From positions 62,001-126,000 of the forward strand of contig NZ_JAUTXR010000195.1 in NCBI RefSeq assembly GCF_030658505.1: DNA of 64,000 bases. Direction: 5' to 3'. The notes beneath the pieces are model-generated. The model was not told where the DNA came from, searched no databases, and saw nothing but the letters and a program-made list of their open reading frames with translations. Shown here one piece after another: positions 32,127-42,100 of this stretch. A program made the position numbers and the translations under genes. The number at the start of each line of letters is the position of its first letter. Position 1 is the first letter of the stretch. Source of the stretch: Stenotrophomonas raiganjensis (SeqCode) (GTDB lineage: Bacteria; Pseudomonadota; Gammaproteobacteria; Xanthomonadales; Xanthomonadaceae).

Positions 32127-34472
32127 ATGCCCACGCTGGACCGTCGTCTCCTGATCGCTGTCGCCGCCACGGCGATGCTCGCTTCCGGCCTGGCGTCGGC
32201 CGCTCCCGCCAAAACGGCCGCCGACAAGGCATACGCTTCGGTCGACCCGTTCATTGGTACCGGTGGCGAAGGCCACACCTACCCGGGCGCTACGGTGCCA
32301 TTCGGCATGGTCCAGCTCAGCCCGGACACACGCATCCAGCCACGCGAAAAGGCCTATGGCTGGGCAGCCGGCTACCGCTACGACGACAGCAGCATCGTCG
32401 GCTTCTCGCACACGCATTTTTCCGGCACCGGTCATTCGGACCTCGGCGACATCCTGGTGATGCCGTTCACCGGTAATCCCGGCCTGGAGCGCGGTGATCC
32501 GGAAAAGCCGCGCAGCGGCTATGCCTCGCGGTTCCGCCACGCTGACGAAAAGGCCGAGCCGGGCTACTACGCAGTCACCCTTGACGACTACAAGGTGCGC
32601 GCCGAGCTGACCACCAGCACCCGCGTGGGCGTGCATCGCTACGCGTTCCCCAAGGGCACCGATGCCAAGGTGCTGCTGGACATGCGTACCAGCATGTACG
32701 ACTACCCGGGCAAGGTACTGTGGTCGCGGGTGCGGGTGCGCGCCGACGGTACCGTGACCGGCTTCCGCGAGACCCGTGGCTGGGCGCCGGGCCGCCAGCT
32801 GTACTTCGCGATGCGTTTCTCGCGCCCGCTGGCCGGGCATGAGCTGCACAACACCGAGCAGGACATCGTCTACAAGGGCTTCCCGCCGCCGGGTGAGAAG
32901 GATCCCGCGCAGCGTGCGCAGATCGAAGGGCGGCAGCTGGTCGGTACCTTCGCGTTCGGCAAGCTGGACGCGCCGCTGGTGGTCAAGGTGGCGATCTCGC
33001 CGGTCAGTGAAGCTGGTGCCATCGCCAACCTCGACGCGGAAGTGGCCGGCTTCGATTTCGACCGCGTGCGTGCGCAGGCAAGGCAGGAATGGACGCAGGC
33101 GCTGTCGGTGCTCGATATCGATGCGCCGGAACATGCGCGACGCAGCGCCTATACCGCGCTGTACCACACGATGCTGGGGCCGACGTTGTTCATGGATGCC
33201 GATGGCCAGTACCGCGGTTCGGACAACGCGGTGCACAAAGCCGATGGTTTCACGAACTATTCGACGTTCTCGCTGTGGGACACCTACCGTGCGCTGCACC
33301 CATTGCTGACGCTGGTGCAGCCGGAGAAGCGCAACAGCGACTTCGTCAACTCGATGCTGGCCCACCATGAGCACAGCCCCTACGGCATGTTGCCGGTGTG
33401 GTCGTTCCATGGCCTGGAAGACTGGTGCATGATCGGCTACCACGCGGTGCCGGTGATCGCCGACGCCTACGTGAAGGGCATCCGTGGCTTCGACGCCGAC
33501 AAGGCATTGAAGGCGATGGTCGAGACCGCCAATTACGGTCCCTACGACGGCATCGCGCAGTACCGCGAGCTGGGCTATGTGCCGATCGACGAGGAAGGTG
33601 AAGCGGCCAGCAAGACGCTGGAATACGCGTTCGATGACTGGACCATTGCTCGCATGGCACAGGCGATGGGCAAGACCGATGTTGCGGCCACCTTCGACAA
33701 GCGCGCCGGCAACTGGCGCAACGCCTTCGACAAGGACACCGGCTTCATGCGCGCACGCAAGCGCGATGGCAGCTTCCGCACGCCATTCGACCCCAGCGCC
33801 AGTGGCTACGGCACCGACTACACCGAGGGCAATGCCTGGCAGTACTCCTGGTACGTGCCGCAGGACGTCGCCGGCCTGGCCGCCGCACATGGGGGCAGCG
33901 ACAAACTGCTGGCGCGTCTGGACGAAGTGTTCAACGCCAAGGTCGATCCATCCATCTTCGAGCACATGGAAGACATCACCGGCCTGATCGGCTGGTATGC
34001 GCATGGCAACGAGCCCAGCCACCACGTGGCCTACCTGTATTCGTATGCCGGCCAGCCGTGGCGCACCCAGGCGCGCCTGAAGCAGATCATGGACACCCAG
34101 TACGCCGACCGCCCCGATGGCCTGGCCGGCAACGATGATGTCGGCCAGATGTCGGCGTGGTACGTGTTCACCGCCTTGGGCTTCTATCCGGTGGCCCCGG
34201 GCTCGGGCGAGTACATCCTCGGCCGCCCGTTCCTGCCGAAGACCGCGATGCGCCTGCCGAACGGCAAGGCGTTCACCATAGTGGCCGATGGGCTGGATGA
34301 CAGGCACACCTACGTCGGCAACGTGAGCCTCAACGGCAAGCCGCTGCAGCGCACCTTCCTGCGCCATGACGAGATCCTGGCCGGTGGCGAGCTGCGTTTC
34401 ACCATGCAGGCCGAGCCGAACAGGGACTGGCCGGGGCAGGGCGCGCAGGCGCCGTATTCGATGAGCCGATGA
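32127..34472 (+). CDS. Exported GH92 alpha-mannosidase
   Basis: The 781-residue enzyme has a signal peptide (LIAVAATAMLASGLASA), the N-terminal GH92 stretch YVDPFIGTGG-like (SVDPFIGTGGEGHTYPGATVPFG) and the catalytic-domain motifs TEGNAWQYSW, HGNEPSHH and GNDDVGQMSAWYVF that carry the calcium ligand and acid/base residues in this family. GH92 enzymes are exo-acting alpha-mannosidases, mostly alpha-1,2, used on host or fungal N-glycans. The ATG at 32127 gives the normal signal peptide. No partner glycosidase genes are next to it. Confidence 0.93.
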   Translation: MPTLDRRLLIAVAATAMLASGLASAAPAKTAADKAYASVDPFIGTGGEGHTYPGATVPFGMVQLSPDTRIQPREKAYGWAAGYRYDDSSIVGFSHTHFSGTGHSDLGDILVMPFTGNPGLERGDPEKPRSGYASRFRHADEKAEPGYYAVTLDDYKVRAELTTSTRVGVHRYAFPKGTDAKVLLDMRTSMYDYPGKVLWSRVRVRADGTVTGFRETRGWAPGRQLYFAMRFSRPLAGHELHNTEQDIVYKGFPPPGEKDPAQRAQIEGRQLVGTFAFGKLDAPLVVKVAISPVSEAGAIANLDAEVAGFDFDRVRAQARQEWTQALSVLDIDAPEHARRSAYTALYHTMLGPTLFMDADGQYRGSDNAVHKADGFTNYSTFSLWDTYRALHPLLTLVQPEKRNSDFVNSMLAHHEHSPYGMLPVWSFHGLEDWCMIGYHAVPVIADAYVKGIRGFDADKALKAMVETANYGPYDGIAQYRELGYVPIDEEGEAASKTLEYAFDDWTIARMAQAMGKTDVAATFDKRAGNWRNAFDKDTGFMRARKRDGSFRTPFDPSASGYGTDYTEGNAWQYSWYVPQDVAGLAAAHGGSDKLLARLDEVFNAKVDPSIFEHMEDITGLIGWYAHGNEPSHHVAYLYSYAGQPWRTQARLKQIMDTQYADRPDGLAGNDDVGQMSAWYVFTALGFYPVAPGSGEYILGRPFLPKTAMRLPNGKAFTIVADGLDDRHTYVGNVSLNGKPLQRTFLRHDEILAGGELRFTMQAEPNRDWPGQGAQAPYSMSR

Positions 34473-34482
34473 CGCGCACTCG

Positions 34483-34596
34483 GTAGGTGCCGACCTTGGT
34501 CGGCACGCTTCACGGCTGACCTTGAACCTGTAGAGCCGAGCCCATGCTCGGCTCAGGCATCGTGTCAGGAGCAGCCGAGCATGGGCTCGGCTCTAC
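34483..34596. repeat. Three SMAG elements after the GH92 gene
   Basis: Direct element at 34483-34506 (GTGCCGACC/GGTCGGCAC), direct at 34530-34553 and inverted at 34573-34596 (both AGCCGAGC/GCTCGGCT). The last two form a hairpin pair between convergent genes. Confidence 0.85.
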
Positions 34597-34615
34597 AAGG
34601 GCAATTCGACAAAGG

Positions 34616-35989
34616 TCAGCGAAACCACAACCCCACCCGCGCGCCACCAATCGGGGCGGTATCAATCATCAGGGTCGCACCATGCCGCTGCGCGATCTCG
34701 GCCACGATCGCCAGACCCAGCCCGCAGCCATCGCCCTCGCTGCTGGCCCGGTAGAAGCGTTCCGTGACACGCGTGCGTTCGGCGTCGGCGATACCGGGGC
34801 CGTCGTCGTCCACCCATACCTGCACGCCGTTGGCCTGCTGCCGAACACCAAGGGTGATCACACCGCGCACGGCACCGTAGCGCAGTGCGTTGTCCAGCAG
34901 GTTGCCCAGCGCCTCACGCAGCAGCTGCGGGTCGCCCTGTACCTGCACGCCGTCGTCAGGCCCGTCGTAACCCAGGTCCACGCCCGCTGCCAACGCACGG
35001 TCGGCGTAGCGCTCCACCACGCCACGTGCCAGCACGGCCAGATCCACCGGCTGCAGCGGCAGCGCGCTGCCCTGCGGGTCTTCGGAACGGCTGAGCATCA
35101 GCAGCTGGTTGACCAGGTGCTGCAGCCGCGCCAGCCCGGCCAGCGTGCCGGACAGCGCCAGCTGCTGGGCCTGCGGGTCGTGCTGGCGCAATGAACTCTC
35201 CAGCTCCACCTGCATCGCCGCCAACGGTGTGCGCAGCTGATGTGCGGCGTTGCTGACGAAGCGGCGTTGCGCCGCCTGCATCGCGTCCAGCCGCTGCAGC
35301 AAGGCGTTGTAGGCCTCCACCGCCGGCCATAGTTCGCGGGGAGCTTCCTGCGCCGGGTCCAGCGGTGCCAATGGATCCGGCCGCGGGCTGGCCAGCTTCC
35401 GTGCGACCAGGTTGGCGTGGCGTGCGGCGGCGCCGGTGCCGGACCAGGCCAGCCACGCCGCCAGTGCCAGGATCGCGGCCTGGAACGGGACGCTGGTCAG
35501 CAGCAGCTTGCGTTCCAGCCGGTGACGCTTGCGCAGCGTCTCGGCCACGCGCAACCGGATGTCATGGCCCGGTCCGGCGCTGACCACCACTTCGACCATG
35601 CGCACCGGCTGCCCACGCAGGCGGGCATCGTAGTAGACCGCGTCGTCATCCGCGGCAGCGCTCGCCGGGCGCGGCAATGCTTCGGGCAGGTCGCCATACA
35701 GGCGCCCGCCTGCAGCGTCGACCACCTCGCCATGCACTTCGTCAGCGGTGTCCCAGGTGAACATGCGCGATACGGCCGGGGTGATCTCGATCGAGGCGCG
35801 GCCATCCTGCACTGTCACCAGCTCGGACAACGACATCGCCGAGTCCAGCAGCCAGCGGTCGTAGACCTGGCCGGCGTAGAAGCGCGCGAGCGCGAACGAA
35901 CCTACTGCGCTGCACAGCAGCAGCACCAGCAGCGGCAGCCACAGGCGTCGCAGCAGCAGGCCGCGCAGGCTGTGCACGCGCTCAGTCAC
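34616..35989 (-). CDS. Sensor histidine kinase, TctE/QseC-like
   Basis: The 457-residue membrane kinase has helix 1 (RRLWLPLLVLLLCSAVGSFAL), a periplasmic 2CSK_N-type domain (FYAGQVYDRWLLDSAMSLSEL), helix 2, and a kinase core with H-box VSNAAHQLRTPLAAMQVE, N-box LLDNALRYGA and G-box DDDGPGIA...GCGLGLAIV. GTG at 35989 overlaps the regulator gene by 8 bp. Its partner is the regulator just upstream, and the divergent efflux operon is the likely target. No metal-binding signature is obvious in the periplasmic part. Confidence 0.88.
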   Translation of the reverse strand: MTERVHSLRGLLLRRLWLPLLVLLLCSAVGSFALARFYAGQVYDRWLLDSAMSLSELVTVQDGRASIEITPAVSRMFTWDTADEVHGEVVDAAGGRLYGDLPEALPRPASAAADDDAVYYDARLRGQPVRMVEVVVSAGPGHDIRLRVAETLRKRHRLERKLLLTSVPFQAAILALAAWLAWSGTGAAARHANLVARKLASPRPDPLAPLDPAQEAPRELWPAVEAYNALLQRLDAMQAAQRRFVSNAAHQLRTPLAAMQVELESSLRQHDPQAQQLALSGTLAGLARLQHLVNQLLMLSRSEDPQGSALPLQPVDLAVLARGVVERYADRALAAGVDLGYDGPDDGVQVQGDPQLLREALGNLLDNALRYGAVRGVITLGVRQQANGVQVWVDDDGPGIADAERTRVTERFYRASSEGDGCGLGLAIVAEIAQRHGATLMIDTAPIGGARVGLWFR

Positions 35990-36656
35990 CCACGGCCTCC
36001 AACCGGTAGCCAAGGCCACGCAGCATGCGGATGCCGACGCCGGCACGCGCCTGTTCCAGCTTGCGGCGCAGGCGGCTGACATGCACCTCGATCACCGACA
36101 GGTTGGCCTCGTGGTCCCAGCTGTACAACGCGTCGAACAAACGCTGCTTGGTAACCGTGCGGCCGGGATGCTGCATCAGTGCCTCGACCAGAGACAGCTC
36201 GCGTGCGGTCAGCTCGATGCGCTGGCCTTCCACCTGCACTTCATTGCGGATGCTGTCGAAGCACAGTCGGCCGAGTCGCTTCTGTGCCGGCGCATCGCTG
36301 CGGCGGCGTGACAGCGCACGCAGGCGCGCTTCCAGCTCACCCAGTGCGAATGGCTTGGCCAGGTAATCATCGCCACCGCGGTCGAGACCGAGGATGCGGT
36401 CCTCCACGCCATCGCGCGCAGTGAGGATCAGCACCGGCAGGGTAGCGCCGTCGTTACGCAGGCGTGAGAGCAGGTCGAGGCCATCCATGTCCGGCAACGA
36501 AAGGTCGAGCACCATGACGTCATATGGGGTACTGGCCAGCGCGGCCGGCGCGTGCAGTCCGCGCGAGAGGTGGTCGCACAGATGACCGGCGCCCTGCAGG
36601 GCACGGATCAGTCCATCGGCCAGTGCGGCGTCGTCTTCGATCAGCAGGATTCGCAT
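35982..36656 (-). CDS. OmpR-family response regulator, TctD/QseB-like
   Basis: The 224-residue protein has a receiver domain (IEDDAAL; phospho-Asp in [23 protein letters not shown]) and a winged-helix DNA-binding domain (LTARELSLVEALMQHPGRTVTKQRLFDALY...VIEVHVSRLRRKLE). It lies 62 bp from the divergent efflux operon, and four 11-bp direct repeats fill that gap, so it probably controls both transcripts. Confidence 0.92.
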   Translation of the reverse strand: MRILLIEDDAALADGLIRALQGAGHLCDHLSRGLHAPAALASTPYDVMVLDLSLPDMDGLDLLSRLRNDGATLPVLILTARDGVEDRILGLDRGGDDYLAKPFALGELEARLRALSRRRSDAPAQKRLGRLCFDSIRNEVQVEGQRIELTARELSLVEALMQHPGRTVTKQRLFDALYSWDHEANLSVIEVHVSRLRRKLEQARAGVGIRMLRGLGYRLEAVGD

Positions 36657-36657
36657 T

Positions 36658-36701
36658 GCAAGCTTCGTGCAAGGTTGGGGCAAGTTTGGCGCAAGTCCGT
36701 C
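36658..36701. promoter_or_regulatory. Four 11-bp direct repeats between regulator and efflux operon
   Basis: GCAAG occurs at 36658, 36669, 36680 and 36691, exactly 11 bp apart each time; the units are GCAAGCTTCGT, GCAAGGTTGGG, GCAAGTTTGGC and GCAAGTCCGTC. Head-to-tail sites one helical turn apart are how OmpR/PhoB-type regulators bind, so this looks like a double dimer site. The array begins 2 bp from the regulator start codon. Confidence 0.7.
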
Positions 36702-36718
36702 ACCTTACCGTGACGTGC

Positions 36719-37966
36719 ATGAATTTCTCCCCTCGTCTTGCGGTCGTGCTGGCCGCCTTTTTGTGCGCGCCTGCGGCTTCGGCGCTGTCCCTGGCAGAAG
36801 CGCAGCGTGCAATGGAAGCGCACAACCCGGACCTGCGCGCCGCGGCACTGGAGCTGCGCGGGGTGCAGGGTGACGCGCAGACGGCGGCGCTGCGCCCGGC
36901 CACCGAGCTGTCGCTCGGCACCAGCAAGATCAGCCCCAAGCACGGCATCGGCCCTGGGCGCTGGCAGGACAAGCGGGTGGACAGCACCGTGGGCCTGGGC
37001 TGGACCTGGGAACGCGGTGGCAAGCGCGCATTGCGCGTCCGCCAAGCGGACGCGCTGCTGGAGGTGGCCGGCCTGGACATGCTCGATACCCGGCGGCGCC
37101 AGCAGGTGGCGCTGCATGAAGCCTATTTCGGCTTGAAGGGCGCGCAGGAGCGGGCGCAGATTGCCGACGCCAACCGGCAGAGTTCGGCCGAGCAGATGGC
37201 GGCGGCCGACAAGCAGGTCGCGACAGGTGCGATGGCACCGGTGGATCGCGCGCGGCTGGCGGTGGATGATCTCGCCGTAGCCGACGCGGCGCGCGAAGCA
37301 GCGCTGGATCTGCGCGACGCGCGGCATGCGCTGGGCCTGCTGCTCGGCCGCGACGACAGCCTGGACCTCAGCGCCGATGATCCGTGGCCAGACCCCGCGG
37401 GCAGGGTCGATACGCGTGCGTTCGACCCGCGGCAGCGTGCCGATCTGCGCGCGGCACGTTCGCGCCTGGCCGCGGCCGACGCCGGTGTGGCACTGGCGCG
37501 CAGTGAGCGCCATCGCGATATCCAGCTGGGTGTGGAGGCCGAGCGTGAGCCGACCGATATCAGCGGCGTCACCTGGGGTGTGTCGTTGACCATTCCGATG
37601 GGGGGACCGTCGCGTGCACGCGGCGCGATCCAGCGTGCCGAGGCCGACCGTGACAGCGCCGCGCTGGAGCTGCAGGTGCTTCAGCGCGAAGCACGCGCCG
37701 AGCTGGACCAGCTGCAGGCCAGCGCACAGGCTGCCGCGCAGCGCCGCAGCGACTACGAAGGACTCCAGTCCGACGCTGCACGCAAGGCAGTGCAGGGCAT
37801 CGAACTGGCTTACCGCCGCGGTGCCGCCAACCTGACCGATCTGCTGGACGCGCGCCGCAGCTGGCGCGACTTCGAGGCCGCGCTGATCGAGGCGCGCACC
37901 GACCATGCCATTGCCCTGGCGCGCTGGGAAGCCGCCACATCCGTTGCCGAAGGAGAATCCCGATGA
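36719..37966 (+). CDS. CzcC-like outer-membrane efflux protein (TolC superfamily)
   Basis: The 415-residue protein has a signal peptide (VVLAAFLCAPAASA), two OEP repeats with long heptad helices (SLAEAQRAMEAHNPDLRAA; RADLRAARSRLAAADAGVALARSE) and conserved TIPMGG before the second hairpin. It forms the outer-membrane duct of a tripartite HME-RND pump with the next two genes, which it overlaps. The ATG at 36719 gives a clean signal peptide. Confidence 0.88.
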   Translation: MNFSPRLAVVLAAFLCAPAASALSLAEAQRAMEAHNPDLRAAALELRGVQGDAQTAALRPATELSLGTSKISPKHGIGPGRWQDKRVDSTVGLGWTWERGGKRALRVRQADALLEVAGLDMLDTRRRQQVALHEAYFGLKGAQERAQIADANRQSSAEQMAAADKQVATGAMAPVDRARLAVDDLAVADAAREAALDLRDARHALGLLLGRDDSLDLSADDPWPDPAGRVDTRAFDPRQRADLRAARSRLAAADAGVALARSERHRDIQLGVEAEREPTDISGVTWGVSLTIPMGGPSRARGAIQRAEADRDSAALELQVLQREARAELDQLQASAQAAAQRRSDYEGLQSDAARKAVQGIELAYRRGAANLTDLLDARRSWRDFEAALIEARTDHAIALARWEAATSVAEGESR

Positions 37967-39135
37967 AGTCCACCGTCGCCCATCGCCCACGGGCGCGACA
38001 TGCCGTGCTGCCGGCGTTGCTGGCGCTGGCCCTGCTGAGCGGCTGTGGCCGCGAGCCAGCGTCCTATACCGAGGATGCGCCCCAGGTCAGCGCGGGCCAG
38101 ATCCAGTTTCCCGCCGACAGCCGCCAGCTGGACGTGCTGCGCAGCGAGGCGGTGACCGCCGGCGCCAGCGCCAGCCTGCAGCTGCCGGGCCGGGTGGTCT
38201 GGGACGAGACCCGTTCCAGTGCACTGCGCACGCCGTTGCCGGGGCAGGTGGCGCGCATCGAGGCGCAGCCGGGCCAGAAAGTGAAGGCCGGCCAAGTGAT
38301 TGCCTGGATCACCTCGCCCGAGTTCGGCCAGGCCCAGGCGGAGGGCGTGCGTGGCCGTGCCGAACTGCAGCAGGCGCGCAAGGAGCTGGACCGTACCCGT
38401 GAACTGCATGCTGCGGGCGTGGCCTCGGGCCGTGAGCTGGATGAAGCCGAGGCGACCTTCGCTGGCAGCCAGGCTGATCATGCACGCGCGACCGCGTTCG
38501 CCAGGGCCTACGGCAATGGCCAGCGCGTCGACCAGCGCCTGCCGCTGCGCGCGCCGATCGATGGCGTGCTGGTGGAGCGACGGATGAGCCCGGGCATGTC
38601 GGTCAGCCCCGACAGTGAACAACCATTGGCGGTGATCGGCGATCCGGACCGCTTGTGGTTGCTGCTGGACATTCCCGAAAGCATGGCAGGACGGCTGAAG
38701 GCCGGCATGCCCGTCAGCGTGTCGGGCGCAGATGGCCAGCCGCTGCGGGCGACCCTGCAGCATGTGGACGATTTCGTCGACAGCGATCGCCGCGTGGTGC
38801 AGGCACGCGCCGAGCTGGACAACCGCGCACGCGGCTTCAAGGCCGGGCAGTACGTGCGCGCCCAGGTGGCGTTGGCGGCCGAGGGCGGTGTCTCGCTGCC
38901 CGATGCGGCAGTACTGCTGATCGACGGCAAGCAGGTGGTGTTCGTGGAGGAGGGCAAGGGCCGCTTCGTGCGCCACGCCGTGCACGCCGAGGAGCTGGGT
39001 GACGGCCGACTGTGGGTCCGTGACGGTCTGGCGGCTGGCAGCAGGGTGGTGGTCGAAGGGGGCCTGCTGCTGCAGCAGCTGGTCGACAGCGCGCCAGCGG
39101 CCGCCAGCACCGGCGCGGGGCACGCCGCCCCATGA
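37963..39135 (+). CDS. CzcB-like periplasmic adaptor (membrane fusion protein)
   Basis: The 390-residue lipoprotein (lipobox LLSGC) has the barrel-sandwich hybrid halves PLPGQVARIEAQPGQKVKAGQVIAWI and LPLRAPIDGVLVERRMSPGMSV around an alpha-hairpin, then beta-barrel and membrane-proximal domains. The ATG overlaps the czcC-like gene by 4 bp, and the gene overlaps the pump gene by 4 bp. It links inner- and outer-membrane parts and in CzcB-like proteins also binds metal. Confidence 0.9.
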   Translation: MKSTVAHRPRARHAVLPALLALALLSGCGREPASYTEDAPQVSAGQIQFPADSRQLDVLRSEAVTAGASASLQLPGRVVWDETRSSALRTPLPGQVARIEAQPGQKVKAGQVIAWITSPEFGQAQAEGVRGRAELQQARKELDRTRELHAAGVASGRELDEAEATFAGSQADHARATAFARAYGNGQRVDQRLPLRAPIDGVLVERRMSPGMSVSPDSEQPLAVIGDPDRLWLLLDIPESMAGRLKAGMPVSVSGADGQPLRATLQHVDDFVDSDRRVVQARAELDNRARGFKAGQYVRAQVALAAEGGVSLPDAAVLLIDGKQVVFVEEGKGRFVRHAVHAEELGDGRLWVRDGLAAGSRVVVEGGLLLQQLVDSAPAAASTGAGHAAP

Positions 39136-42100
39136 TCGATCGCCTGATTGCCTATTGCCTGCGCCAGCCGCTGATGGTGATGCTGGCACTGCTGCTGTTC
39201 ATTGGCGCTGGCATTGCCGCGTTCCGCGTGTTGCCGGTGGAAGCCTTCCCGGATGTGTCCGACACCCAGGTGACAGTGGTATCGCTGCACCCGGGCCGGG
39301 CTGCCGAAGAGGTGGAACGCGAAGTGACGATGCCGCTGGAAGTGGCCTTGTCCGGCATTCCGCATTCGGTGCGAGTGTTCTCGCATACGCAGTTCGGCCT
39401 GTCGATGATCATCCTGACCTTCGACGACAAGGCCGACGACTATTTCGCGCGGCAGCAGGTGCTTGAGCGCCTGCAGGGCGTGGAGCTGCCGGAGGGCGTG
39501 ACCCCGGAGCTGGAGGCGATGAGTTCGGCGGTGGGCGAGATCTACCGCTACGTACTCAAGGGCCCGCACATGACGCCGACCCAGCTGCGCACCGTGCAGG
39601 AATGGACCATGGAGCGCAGCCTGCGCACCGTGCCGGGCGTGGCCGATGTGATCAGCTTCGGCGGTTTCGCGCGCACCTTCCAGGTCAAGCCGGACCTGGA
39701 CAAGCTGCGTGACCGCGGCATCAGCCTCGGTGAATTCGCCGAAGCGCTGGAGAAGGGCAGCTCCAATGCAGGCGGCGGCTACGTGGAACGCGGGCAGCAG
39801 CAGTTCCTGATCCGCGGCGTCGGTATGATGCGTTCGCCCGCCGACATCGGCAATGTGGTGGTTGCGCAGCGCGGGGGCACGCCAATCCTGGTGCGTGACC
39901 TGGCCGGCATCGCCGACACCGGCCTGCCCCGGCAGGGCCTGGTCGGCCAGGACGGCAATGACGATGCGGTGTTCGGCATGGTGCTGATGCGCAAGGGCGA
40001 GAATCCGTCCGACGTGCTCGACGCCCTGCATGCGCGCATCGCCGAGATCGAGGCCAACCAGCTGCCGCACGGGGTCAGCATCGAGCCGTTCTACGACCGC
40101 TCGTGGCTGGTCTCGACCACGCTGAAAACCGTCTTCAGCAACCTGCTTGAAGGCGCGGTGCTGGTGTTCCTGGTGCTGTGGCTGTTCCTGTACAACGCCC
40201 GCGCCGCACTGATCGTGGCGGCGATGATGCCGCTTGCGCTGCTGTCGACCTTCCTCGGCCTGCACCTGTGGGGCGTGCCGGCCAACCTGCTGTCGTTGGG
40301 TGCGATGGACTTCGGCATCATCATCGACGGCGCGGTGATCGTGACCGAGCACATTGTCTCGCGATTGTCGAAGCTGCCACCTACGGCTGATCGGAAGACG
40401 CGGTTCTCGACCATCCTGTCGGCCGCATCGGAAGTGGGCCGGCCGACGTTCTTCTCGATGCTGATCATCATCGCCGCGCACATCCCGATCTTCACCCTGC
40501 AGCGCCAGGAAGGCCGCATGTTCGCACCGATGGCGTACTCGGTGACCTCGGCGTTGATCGGCGCGTTGATCCTGGCGCTGACCGTGGTGCCACTGTTCTG
40601 CTACTGGTGGCTGCGACGGGACCGCATGCGCGATGGCAATCCGCTGATGGACCGCCTGACCGGCTGGTACCGGCCAATCCTGGAGCGCGCACTGGCCCGC
40701 CCGCGTGCGGTGGTGCTGACCGCGGTCGCGCTGCTGGTCGGCACGCTGGCACTGGGTACCCGCCTGGGCTCGGAGTTCCTGCCCGAGCTGGACGAGGGCT
40801 CGATCTGGCTGACCGCCACGCTTGACCCCAGCACCAGCCTGGCCGAGGCGCAGCAGCAGTCGCGGCGCATCCGTGAGCTGGTCGGCACCTTCCCGCAGGT
40901 ATCGACGGTGGTGGCCAAGCTGGGGCGGCCGGAAGATGGCTCCGATGCCAAGGGCGCCAACCAGATCGAGGCGCTGGTGGCGTTGAAGCCGGAGAAGGAA
41001 TGGCCGAAGGGGGTGGACAAGCGGCAGCTGGTCAGCGACCTGCAGCGCACGCTGGAGCAGCGCATTCCGGGGCCGGAGTTCTCGATCTCGCAGCCGGTGC
41101 GCGACAACATCCTGGAGAGCATCTCGCAGATCAAGGGCCAGGTGGTGATCAAGGTCAGTGGCTCGGATCTGGACGTGTTGAACCAGCAGGCGCAGGCGAT
41201 CCTGGGCCAAGTGCGTGGCGTGGAGGGCGTAGAGAGTGCCTTCATCGACCGCGACGGCTCATTGCCGCAGTTGCAGATCGAGATCGACCGCGACCGTGCT
41301 GCACGCTACGGTCTCAATGTGCGCGACATCGACGAAGTGATCGAGACCGCACTGGGCGGGCGCCAGGTCGGCGAGCTGTGGGAGGGTGACCGCAGGTTCC
41401 CGATCACGTTGCGCCTGGACGATGCCGACCGTGACCTGCAACGGCTGCGCACGGTCCCGGTCGGCATCGGCGATGGCCACACCGTGACGCTGTCCGACGT
41501 CGCCGATTTCCACATGGCCAGCGGCGCGATCAACATCTCGCGTGAGAACGCACAGCGCGTGAAGGCGGTGAGCATCTTCATCGCCGGGCGCGACATGGGC
41601 AGCGTGGTGGCCGACATGCGCAAGCGCGTGGATGCCAGCGTGCAGCTGCCGGAAGGCTACCGGCTGGAGTGGTCTGGCGAGTTCGAGAACCAGCAGCGTG
41701 CGATGAAGCGGCTGGGCTGGGTGATTCCGCTGTCGGTGCTGATCATCTTCGTGTTGCTGTTCGATGCCTTCAAGGACATCAGCAGCGCCGCGCTGATCCT
41801 GGCCAACGTGCCACTGGCGATGATCGGCGGCATCCTGGCCCTGTGGCTGACCGGCATTCCGCTGTCGGTGTCGGCGGCAATCGGCTTCATTGCATTGTTC
41901 GGGCAGGCGGTGCTGAACGGCGTGGTGATGCTCAGCCGCTTCGCCCAGCTGCGCGAGCAGGGCATGGACCTGCTGCAGTCGGTGGTGCAGGGCTCGCTCC
42001 AGCGCCTGCGCACGGTGCTGATGACGGCACTGCTGGCGATGTTCGGCCTGCTGCCGATGGCGACCTCGCATGCGATCGGTGCCGAGACCCAGAAGCCGCT

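Noticed and set aside
31878..34367. 829-residue minus-strand frame
   Set aside because: It is antisense to the GH92 gene, whose catalytic motifs decide the strand.
38508..41210. 900-residue minus-strand frame
   Set aside because: It is antisense to the efflux adaptor and pump genes and rich in His/Arg/Gln as expected for a shadow frame.
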